Shown piece after piece: positions 33,301-45,300 of a stretch of DNA of 64,000 bases. A program made the position numbers and the translations under genes. The stretch is from Mnemiopsis leidyi (taxonomy: Eukaryota; Ctenophora; Tentaculata; Lobata; Bolinopsidae). The stretch's first letter is position 1. Every line of letters starts with the position of its first letter. Below the pieces are notes generated by a model. It searched no databases and was not told the DNA's origin. It saw only the letters and a program-made list of their open reading frames with translations. Location: positions 1 to 64,000 of the forward strand of contig JH153840.1 of NCBI GenBank assembly GCA_000226015.1, written 5' to 3'.

Positions 33301-36300
33301 CTTACTCCTTTATGAAAATAGTCAGTGGTCTCGTCTTCAGTAGTACAATAAAATAACTATTAGATAGCCCCTTGCATGTAGCAAGGAGAGTAATTTAAAA
33401 TATATTTATAGTCAAACAGAACTATACACTTCAGAGTTTTCACCGTCGAAAATAAGATTTCAGTGATGTATTCTAAGCGGGAGGTAATTTCAAAAATTAC
33501 CGCAATGGTCTATACTCTCACTGCTTCCCAAATGCTACCATCTAGATGTGCTATACAAATATCATAAAGTTACGGCCAAGCTATCGTAAAATTGCGGCCC
33601 TGGCCAAGCTATCATAAAGTTACGGCCAAGCTATCGTAAAATTACGGCCAAGCTATCACAAAGTTACGGCCAAGCTATCCTAAAGTTACAGCCAAGCTAT
33701 CATAAAGTTACAGCCAAGCTATCATAAAGTTACAGCCAAGCTATCATAAAGTTACGGCCAAGCTATCATTAATTTACCGCCAAGCTATCATAAAGTTACG
33801 GCCAAGCTATTGATAATAGTATCTACCCCGACTTTCTACGGAGAAGATCGGGGGTTCGATTCCCAGATCTGTCAATCCTAGAGGGCGCATTTGCCTATGT
33901 AATCTTCTTCTCTTCTTCGGTTGACTCAGCCGAATGACCGGGAAACCGCGATTGAGGGTAAAATGAGAAGGGTTTCTTTTAAAAGATCTTGAATCTTCCA
34001 GGAGCCCCTCCAGTATAACTGTAAAAGCCTGGGTACAGGTGTAACAAATACAAATGCAAATATAAGTTTTAAAGGTAATGTGCAGGGGTATACTATGGTA
34101 CACAGTGTTACAATGTGTTACAATGTGTCACACTGTGTCACACTGTGTTACTGTGTTACACTGTGTTACACTTTGTTACATTGTGTCACACTTTGTTACA
34201 CTGTGTTACTGTGTTACACTGTGTTTGGTGACTCTCTAGTCTGTAAGAATACGTAAAATCAAAAACTAAAAGTTCGATTGCGAATTCTTTTGGAGGGTGG
34301 ACATGCGTCATACTTAACTACAAAAAAGTAAGTACAATAGAATAGTGTGTGGCGAACAATGCCTTAAGAAACCATCAACCAGTGGGACCAGACATGTGTT
34401 ATATACTGTCAGAGAATCAAGCATGATCTCGAATAACGATAAAACATTAAAACATTGCAATCATATCAGCATAAAACATAAACAGATTTATGGGGAATTG
34501 AGTTAGCCCATGGCAGCTTATAATCTATATATAGTTCAATTTTGATCATACAGAATGTGTTCACAAAGAAAATTTGACAAGCTGGGAAGCAACACAAAGT
34601 TGAGAGGGGTCACGATGTCCAAATGGAGAGGAAGAGAGATAGAGGGAGGGCTCATTGTTGAGATCACGGTTGCTATTGTGCTAGAAAATGACAAAATCGC
34701 TATGGTAAGGAAAAGCCTTTTGATTGATATTGCGACCCTCCAGCCAACAAAAGAGTCGAACTGACGAAAGTAGACCAGGTGACCACTGACCGAGCACGAA
34801 CTATGACTTTAAGTAGCATGGTACGCACTGAAGTTTTGCAAGATGCTAAATGCTAGGATGAAATACTATAATCTTGAGCTGCATCAGCGTCGCAAACGCA
34901 CGGCTGCTTGAGAATGACTCAATTACAAAGAAAAAATAATCACCATTTTCTAATTATTGCGTTGAAGAGTTAAACGGGAGAGGCGAAAGTATGATAATTT
35001 ACGCCCTGAATGAAATGTTAATTAGGCAACTATCTCAGCTCATTTTGAAACTGTTAACAAATTATTAATCAGGGCAAATGTAGAATAATTACGATAATGT
35101 AGTTATCAAAATTGGACACCTGATAGTGATTATTAAGCGACGTCTTAGAAAACAGAACAACCTATTTGGCCGGTAAACTAACAAGTCGTACAAAAGCGCG
35201 TGAGTTGAACTTTTGAGCTAGGAAGGTGAATTAAAACCTTTAAACGACGTACGTCACTTAGGTAAAGATCGAAAATAACACCTGTACGATGAGATCGCTT
35301 CCAAGTTGAAGTAGCGCGCTAAATTGCAGAACGCTGATTGGTCAAGAGCTCAGTCACGTGACAAAAAGCGCGTAGTTGATAGGATGAGAGCGATTACGAC
35401 TGACAGCGAAACGCGCGTTTTTTAGTTCATACTTCTTATGTTCACACAGATAGTTAGCACGGCGTGTAAGTTCTGTTGTTTTCCGCGTGTGTGTTTGAGT
35501 TACGGTAATAAACCGTGTCTGATCAATGATTTACTAATTATCGAATGTGGAATTGATACTTTCACGTCTCAAAACTTGTAGTGGTACTTGTTATGTTAAG
35601 ATTTCAGGATACTCCTATCTCTTTCAACCATGAACCAACCCACTGAAAAATAATACCGTGCCGTTCTGCCATCTAATCCATAGACTATTCAAAGAAATGT
35701 TAGTTATTCATCAAAATCATTAGCTAATTTCAAATCTGTTCTCCCTAATCGAATGGAAAGGTTGCTAGTTGAGCAGCTCACCCTAACACTTTCCCGATTG
35801 CTACTGCTTATTTACTTACCCAACTTTTTTTCTACATATAACTGTCTTTAATTGGTTTTTTCCCAACTTTATTCTGCGCTATTTCTGACTTATGATTACT
35901 TACTTCGATTGACTTACTTCGATTGACTTACCTCGGCCCCCAATCCGATATTACTTTTGACTTGCTCTATTTAATTAACTCACCTATTTAATTAACTCAC
36001 CTCTGAGTCACTCCATTCGTCCGACTGAGGATCTTCTATCACCAACTCTAAATGAAATCACGTGAGTTTTCAGAAAGTTTTTGATTTATCATTGATTTTA
36101 TTGTAAGGAAACTCTTGTGAGAACCACGCTTATCAAAAAATTTTTAAACGAGCTCTATCTTGTTCATGCTGAAGCAGGAGTGGAGGAACATGCTCCAAAC
36201 TGGAGGGGGGGAGGGGGGTCACCTCCAATCTGAAAATTTGCCAATTTTATCGTATATTTACCCAAAAATATGGAGTCTGATAAAATGATGTTTAAGTCTG

Positions 36301-39300
36301 GATGTCCAGACAGTAAAAGTCTAATCAGCCCGCCACAGGCGAAAATTTCTTGAAAATTTGGTACGTGTCAGATAGTTAAGAATCAATTCCGTAATAGAAG
36401 TTGTTGAAATTTTTGGGGGGGGGGGGGAAGTACCTTGGCCCCCATCCAATTTTTTGGGGGGCCGCCCCTGTATTGGAGTTTTGGGCAAAAGCTTGCAATG
36501 GTTAGCCTTAAAACCGCTTTTAGTCGCCAAGTGAACGTTTTTGGTCCTTCTTACACAACAAAACTAGTTTACAATGAACCTGCTGAGTTTTGGTCGGAGT
36601 CTGACTCTTCCTGCTCCTTTATCATTTCATCAATGTCTTTGATGAGTTGGCTGTTCAGAGAAAACCGAGTCTGGGTCCCTATGTCCACTTTTTCAGTGCT
36701 CTTGCTCCTGAAAATTCCGATGATTTGAGTAATATGCTCTGAATTACTAGCTCGAAACTTGAGATTTGATATTTCCTAATATGGTCAATGGCGTCATAGA
36801 ACTAGAAAAAGCAATCAAAAGTGTCCATGCGGTAATCTATTTGATTTATTACGATCATCTATTTTAGATAATCTATTTTAAACTTTTTCCTTATAAAGTG
36901 CTACAGAAAGAAAGATTTAAACAGATGGCCCTACCGTTTGCTGCTTGCCAATTTGGCGTGAGAAATGTTATCATGGAATTTTAAAGTCAAAATAGTAGAT
37001 TAGGTAACCCCTGCAGCTATGATTTTAAAGTACTAATATCTTTTTCCGAACTTAAATGTACTGTACCTCAACTTAATGTCTTGAGACGACACTTCTGCGA
37101 TACACATGGAGGCGTTACCCTTCTTCGCTTTACAGCTCTGTGTACGTCGGTTCTGCGGGGTATTACGCTATAAACTATATCATAGTTTATATTCTATATT
37201 TTAGTTTTTCAAATATATCATTAACGATAAACAGAGAAACTTGGCACCTGTCACACTCTTTAACAAATCGTAACATAGCAGTTGCTAGTATTACACTTTA
37301 AATATAAAAGTTTCTGAAATGATACCCAACAAACAGGGCAACAACCGAAACAGCTGTAAAGTTTGATTGACTTGATTCTTCTAGACAATATTAAGAAAGA
37401 ACCGGCTATAAAACGACTACCTTTGTTGACAGACTAAAGATTTAAAGTTAAATTCATCCATTTGTAGGATTACACGTAAAAACAACAGCTATAGGGTTTG
37501 GTAGAACAGCACTAGCGGGTAGCAGAACAGCACTTGGGATTGTTAGAACAGCAAGTTAGGGATCAGTGAACTTACGGTCTTAGTTTTAGATTTTCTGGCC
37601 ATCAGGCTGACAGATCTGCCGATTCGTGAATACTTCGTGGTTTCTGAAACAGGAAAGTTTTTCAATGGCTTGTAGTAAGGGGCACGATAAGTAAGTAAAA
37701 CTTCACTGGTTGAAAAAGTGAAATAATTGTCCAGAATTTGATGATAGGTTTTACTTCACAAGTCCTTCCCTCAGTTATTCTGCCCACCATGAAAATCCCA
37801 CAAAAAATGCGTCAATATTTTCTTAAAAATCCAAACGTCGATTATAAGATTATACCGAAAAAGGTGTTTTGACGTCTTACTTATATTGTTACTTATGCGC
37901 TGATAGTTTTGGACATTGAAGCAGCAGTAATCTTTCCACCGGACTTTCATACGACTTCTTTGGTTCATGATCAACAATCCTTCACAACACTATAAACAAT
38001 TCAAATGGAGAGTAGCCCTCGACAACAGTACATTTTACAGAAAAAAACTGATAAAGAAAACGGAGGAAAAGCTCCTCGGAAAGGGAAATATTCTAACTTC
38101 CACGGTCAGGTCGGAAAGTTGACACTTGTTATCTCATTAGAGTATTACGACTGCTTAACACGACGTTAAATCGATTATTACACCGCGCGGTGTGACCCGT
38201 AGACTTGATCAAATGTGGGTCAAGCCCTGCCCCTGTGTTACCCCTTATTGAAAATGAATTAACAGCAGTATAATCAGATATGTTGGGTGCAGTCTGATAT
38301 AAGTGCGTCAGGATGTAAGATTTGTAAGTTTAGAGAACGCTGCAGACAGACAATTAACAAAATTTAGTAGCAATATCTCCGGCTCTCACGGTCGAGTAAC
38401 CGTGTTAAGGGGAGTGTGGAGTCTTTATACCGTGGACTCTGATTGTTCGGAGCAGATTTTGTAACACTATAGCACTATAGTCATAGACTTGGGTTGGTTG
38501 GTCTATAGAGAATTACTTAGTAAACTCACTTACATGATATTTAATTATGTAAGTAGATTGTCTGTCTATCTGTCGACTGACGAGGTGCTTTAAGAAGTGA
38601 AAACCTGTACTGACATAAAAATACACTGACGCCCAAGAACAACTAACTCTGAAACTTCGTGTTTCTCGTTTCTATGATTTGGAGCTAACGAAATACTTAT
38701 AAAGCTGAATTGTTTTAACTGTTTGCATTACCACCAATGCCAGCTAGTTTGTTGGAAATACAATGCTATAGTAACAATACGTTAATTCCTTTTTAAAACA
38801 AATTTACTCGGCCTACTTAAAAGATATATCAAACACAATTTGCAATTGGCTTGTTACATTAGCAGAGCCGAAAAACGTTCTTTTGAACCATTAGGTTAAA
38901 AAGAACAGATATAAATTGAATGGATGGAAAATGATATTTGCACATCAGACTGCAGTTGCGAAGAAAAGCTAATAAAGAAATTGCTATCATATTGACACAG
39001 ATATCAGTAATTGTCACCGGTAAAGGTAACAATAACTGTCACAATAATTGTAACAATAACAACAATAATTGTCACCAAGTTTATTGGTGTTATCTTGACC
39101 CGTCGTTGGGTGGTAAATGTTGGAACTTAAACTTTTCTCTATTTGAAACTGTAACATTGTTCGGCAATAAAGCACTGAGCTCAATAATAAACACTGAGCT
39201 CTTGTCAAATAAAGGTACCGCACAGTGCAAAGTGCATATATGAGTATATGACTCATATCTGACTCATCTTAAGGACAAATGGTAAGGTGCTATAAATAAC

Positions 39301-42300
39301 ATTTTATAAATTTATAAAGCAGCAGCTCAAAGAGTTGAGGGATTGTGACATAAGAATATTATAAAAGATGCTATAAATATGCTTTTTATTTTCCATAAAT
39401 GCTTATATGTTTTTCAGTAAAGTTAGGTTCTAACCTGATACACAAATTTTACTTTTATAAGTCAAACATCATATCAACTAGCTTTCGAATTATCCCTGTT
39501 ATTTTACAGGGGCGAATATACAACTCTTTTCACCTTTCTAGTGTGCAAATATTTAACGTACTAAATAAATATAGCAAGTTAGTAAATAGAAACTCTTGAA
39601 GAGAAACGCACAAGATCGTACACATGGGTCAAATAATACCCATTATTAGTACCGTTCCCTCTTGGTTAAGTACCTCAGTACCACATTACTATATAATGGT
39701 GTATTGGTGTGTATTTGACCACCGAACAACGGTCACTTAGCTCCCACAGAAACGTAGGAAAGTGGCTCAAAGGGAGAAATTGCACGAGTACGCACTGTAC
39801 TGTATTTGAATTAAGATATACCTCGATACTTGAGATTCGCTGTTTTATAATTTCAAGGAAGCTTGTTGGCATGAATGAGTGCCGAACAGGAGGAAATTCT
39901 TAGCATCAATAAGATTAAATATAGTATTTTCCGCGTTTGTTTACAAATAAACTAACGGCTCAACGCGTTTGTTTAGTTAATTTAGCGTTTTAATTACTGA
40001 TGGAGCTTCAGTGGCACCAGCTTACAAGCGTTCAATCGTGTTGAGCTTGCATGGCGCTAATTTACTGATTTCTGAATCATGTTTAGTCAACTTTGGGGTC
40101 GATCTATCGGTGCTATGATTGTCTAACGTGAATAAAATAGATTTGATAAAGCTTAAAAGCTTTAAGAATTGAGACAGTTTATTCATGAATGAAAAGGAAG
40201 TGCGATGACCGGGAATCGAACCCGGATCAACTGCTTGGAAGGCAACTATGCTGACCATTACACCATCATCGCTCTGGGGCGGTGGAAAAATTATAATCTT
40301 ACAAAATTTCAATTTTCAGCTGCGATACTCCGGGACTTCAAGTTTAATTCAATAATCTAATCATTTAATATGAAAATTGAATACAGACCATATTATCTGG
40401 CAGATTGAGGGTCCGTAGCTAAATTACCGGCGTAAAAACACAATTATCAATGATGTAAACACATAATGAATAATTAATAAAGACATTCCCCCGCATTAAG
40501 GAGAGATTTTTCTCCGCAGTTTCTCACCTGTCTTATTGCAGATCTGATCAACCTTGTCCTCGGCAGTGGGCAGTGACTCAAAGGAGAGATTTGTTATGGT
40601 TATCCTCTCTCTCTGACCGGGCTTGTACCTGAACATATAGATTGTTAGTTTCTTACTTGATCGTTTGTTAACTTGGCATGATAGCTTTGTTAACTTGGTT
40701 TGTTAACTTGGCATGATAGCTTTGTTAACTTGGTTTGTTAGACGATATAATATCTTCTGCGAAGTTAGTTATATTCAGGTGGGTATGAGGATCTAAGTGG
40801 GTATGAGGATCTAAGTGGGTATGAGGATCTAAGTTAAGTTACTGGATGTAGATGTAATGTTTGAATTTCGTTGTTGTTCTTCTTCTTGAGCTTAATACTG
40901 TCGTTGATAAATGATAGGGAAGATGTATCGTTGTCGTGGGAGAAGTATCATTGTCGTGGGTCATGGATCGTTGTAGAAGAAGTTGCTACAAGAACGAAGT
41001 ATGGAAATCATATATAGCAGGCTTACTTGACACATCCGACGGCCGATAGAACTACCCTCCACAGCTTAGTCGACCGCGTCTGGCTTGCAATTCCAGACAT
41101 CAAAGGTCACTAATTTGGGGATGTATAGTGAAATTTATATGACATGTAACTTGTAGGAAGTGTTAAGAGTCATTTAAATTGCGGTTGAAAGAAGCGATAA
41201 GTGTAACTTAAAATGACAGTTGGCATAATGGAAGTGAGCAAAAATGGAAAAAGCAAGAAAAGATCACTAACAAAAAGTACGAGTTCCATATTTCGAAACA
41301 GATTAAAGATCGGTATAGGTGTCACGTAACATACGTCTTATGATTAGCTGAATGACAAAGAATGCTGCATAATTACTTGAATACTTGCATTCCGAAACAA
41401 ACCTAATTAAAATTCAGCTGAAATTGGTAGAACAATAAAGCAATATAACAATTGCCAAACTAACCGATTATTGAACGAACAAAAGATTTATCGCAACTGC
41501 AACATAATATCTTGATAATATCTTGATATACAGAAATATAATCAGATCCGCTTTGATAAACCACTGCGGTCGTCTAAAACGTAAAAGGAATAATAGCGGT
41601 CTGCGATTCTGAATAAATTGATTCTTGCTTGAGGCAGACAATTGTCAAAAGCTTCACCCGATAAGCCTTATCTTAGTTGAGTTCGTCATACAGACGAAGT
41701 TATGTACATCAAGAATGTTACCGATCCTGTTTCACGCAAAGCCTCCACTCCTAAGTGACAGTTTGACTTGAAACTTTTAGAGATTATTGGTTTTAGGTAA
41801 ACCGTAATAAAGGATTCAACACGATGTGTATCATGGGGTCAAGAGTGATTTGGCTAAAATTCTGGTCGAATTGTTGAGATTCTAAGTTAAAAATTTTTAT
41901 ACGGCACTATTCATCGACTAAGTAAAAGGCTGCTGAAGAACTAACATTAGAGAACGTTGCGAGCCAATAAAGCCCCTTAAAAATTTCGCATAAATTCTTC
42001 TGCTCAATCATCCTTGACAGTTTCAATCGTAAGTTATTTTGGTTCACCCTGCTAATATGTAAGAACTTACGTTTAATGTACTGCGGGTCCTGTGGAAGTT
42101 AACTCAAAGTAAAAGCTTGTTGCAAATAATCAATCTTAAGCTAACTATTTCAGTTAAAAGTTGTGACAGTCTTGCAATGAAAATATAACTCAAAGTGTGC
42201 TGTTTTAAACAGAGTACAGCTGAAGTATTTTAAAATTCTAAACAGTGTGTAAAAATTTATAGATATAGTGATTAAAGCAAAACGTTGAAACTTATGTACG

Positions 42301-45300
42301 ATTAAATATAACAAAAGATGCGAAAATTTTCAAACGAGTGCGGAGAGTAATTAACTAATTAGTTTGTTGATATCCTTATCAACAAGGATAAATCTAATAG
42401 AACGAAATGGATTGGGATGTTTAGAGTTCGTAGAAAGTTTACTCGGCTCCGCTTGTATTTAAGCTAACATTTTAATAGTCCTTGTGCTGAAGTTGATGAT
42501 GGGAAAAACTTCAAATTCTCAGTTTGAAAAGCAAAAAGGTCGGATAGAATTGACGAGATTATAGCTGCGTGAGTCGGGTATCACCGCGACAAGGATAGAA
42601 TAAAGACTCTGAATCTGAGCGGGTAGTTGTATTAAAAAGTTTTGAAGAAATAATATCTCTTTAAACGGAAGCTGTAACTAGCATTAGCAACATGGGTGAG
42701 AAGTTCATGATGCCGTAAGAATGAGAATATAGTTGTAGGTAGTCGTGCATTACAACTATTCTCAGAGAATAGTTGCACGACTATACCCACTAACTATAAA
42801 CACATCGCGTCCCTATGACAAGGCGAGGGCTGAGGCTCTGACTACGGGATAATGATAATGAGACAGAGGTTTTCTTGACAGCCTGGAATTCCTCCCGCAG
42901 GAACAAAGAATTGCTCAATACACTGAATGGTGCGGACCGGTTCAATGATGAACAGTTCATGCCCAAAGATTTTGAAACCTAAAAAATTTCAGGAAATTAT
43001 TGAAACAAAGACATTCGTCTATACAGGATTCTGGCGCCATCTCTTATCCATGACAATCGATGACAAATTAATAGGGCTATTGTATGTGACATTCTTGATC
43101 AACCGTGCATCACAACAATCACTAAGCAAGCTCCATCGTTTTACTATCATGATATGCAATAAGTTAATGTCAAGGTTGATCAAACAAATATGCCTGCTAT
43201 AACTTCGATTCAAAACTACTCAAAACGACAGCTTGACAGTTATTGATAATTACCATAAATAATTGGTGAAAATAATTAGTAACGATTTAAGCCGCCCGAA
43301 TTCATGTACTAAATACAAAAATAGTGTTTTTACCAGAGTTACGTGTCAGCAATACCGGAAAGTACCATTAAATGAAACCGGAGAAAGCATTCCACCAGGC
43401 TGGAGCTGTCTGTAAAAAAGAGCTGAGTATATACTGAGGAGGGGAAATGTAGTGCCGTGAAATGAGGAAGAGATTTTGATCTCATCCACGCCCAACTACA
43501 ATTAGAGCTCATCTATTTTGTAGTCTAGCGGCATATTAGTAAAATTCCTGGTTTAATAAGCATGTATTCATCAACACATCTAAGCTATGAAACTTTAACT
43601 TTCTGAATTATTTTGCACCTCTGTATAGTATATGCCCATCTCCCATTATCCTCACTCTATGAGGCACGAGAATGTTTATAACTTTGATATACAAGGTATC
43701 AAACAAGGTGTTTTTGCTTAATAAATAATATTGCAATATGTATTGTGCTTGATAAAATTTTTGCATTTTCTTCATTATGTGATCAGTACTTCAATATGTC
43801 TATTTGAATTGGTTTTATAATGTCATTAACGGCGGTTGTAAATCTGTCAACTATAATACCCCGTATCGCATACCGATTAGCAAGTTTTGTGTGGTGTATA
43901 CCTTCAATAGAGCCGGGTGTAAATTTAAACCTCTTCATACTCTACTTCACGGCTGGTTAACTACCAGCCGGGACCTAATATTTTATAGTTGCGATAAAGA
44001 AAAGATGTGACAAAGAAACTCTAATAAAAGCAGGAATTGCAGAGTCTTATGACAAGAAGAATAAGCCAATTTGAACGCGAACAAGTCTGCAAAGATCGTC
44101 CAGTCGTCCACTTTCTTTAGCATGCCGTACTATATATATATCAATTTCGTACAAAATTATCACGTGATCATGATTCATCCAATAGTTCAGTGACACGTAT
44201 AACTATAATTTCGTAGTTTGTATGATGGAGACATCAGACAAGTAATGCTCATATCTGATATCAGTTTCTACAAATTCAATACTTGTGTAACGATCCTATT
44301 GTTTTTCACTGCACAGTTAAATGATCTTCTTTGATCGGCTTGAATTGAGGTTTAAACTGAAAGTCACAAAACTTATTGAAGCCAGGTCTTCGATTGGGTT
44401 GTCAGAAAAATGCGATTTGCACCAATAGAGTAATCTAGGTTATAAGATAAAATAGGTATATATTAAACTTACAATGACTAAAGTGGAATGTAACATACAA
44501 TTTAGGTGCTTTAATCGTGCAAGAACTATGACATGTGCGGTCTGTGCACAGAATGGACACCATCCCCGTGGATATAACGCAACGTAGCTAGAGGTTTATT
44601 GATCAGGGACCGACGCTTTTGTCATTGTTATGCTCATTCAAAGAAACTAGAATGTTCATGGTATGCATTATATTGACTTAAAGAAGATTTTGCATATTTG
44701 CATATTTGCATACGCTGTAAAGAATTCCCGAGTTGGTCAGAATCGAGAACTATTTAATTTGCATATCAAAAAAGGTATTGTTGGGTGAATGAATCAAGTC
44801 GATCAGCACCTTGAGAAAGCAAAAAGGTCTGCCCTGGGTACTATGCCCTCCATTTTAGCTTCTATGAGAGAAAGTGTACCACAGAAAATGTTAAGAAACT
44901 GAGAAAGTTGGTCACATTGACCGGAAAGTAAAAGGTGGCATTGCAGAAACGCTAAAATTGTCGTTCAGATACTACAGCAGAATTCTAAAGCGAAAGTGGT
45001 AGTAATACTAATGAAGCATGCACTTGATCATGGTAATATAAGAAGATACTGTCAGCTAGAGGTTATGGAAAGAGCTCAAAATAAAAATGATGGCAATATG
45101 TCGAAACTAAAATCTGCGGCAAAGAAAGTGAGGGAGAACTGCTACAGATTTTAGTAAAATACGTCGATTCAGCTAAATATCCCCAAGAGGAATGCAATGT
45201 TGGCATGGCAAGCGATCCCATATACCACTAGTGAGTCACTCGACGTCTTAGCACGTCCCAAAAAGCTCAAATTACCATTCTTCAACACTAATAGGCTCAA

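Larger units (their letters stand above)
32469..36000. other. Intron of the unrecognised gene
   Basis: It contains a 22-bp minisatellite, a tRNA-like SINE candidate, an ACTGTGTTAC repeat, and a promoter-like segment at about 35320-35560 (CCAAT-type ATTGG, palindromic GTCACGTGAC, later AATAAA). No exon is seen. Confidence 0.45.

Noticed and set aside
33822-33885. tRNA gene around the perfect B-box
   Set aside because: The T stem pairs only partly and there is no acceptor stem; a SINE fragment fits better.
35270-35620. A segment with CCAAT-type and CACGTG motifs, then AATAAA, looking like the long terminal repeat of an old retroelement or a promoter
   Set aside because: I could not find matching TG...CA ends, a target duplication, a second copy or internal retroelement coding, so no element is called.
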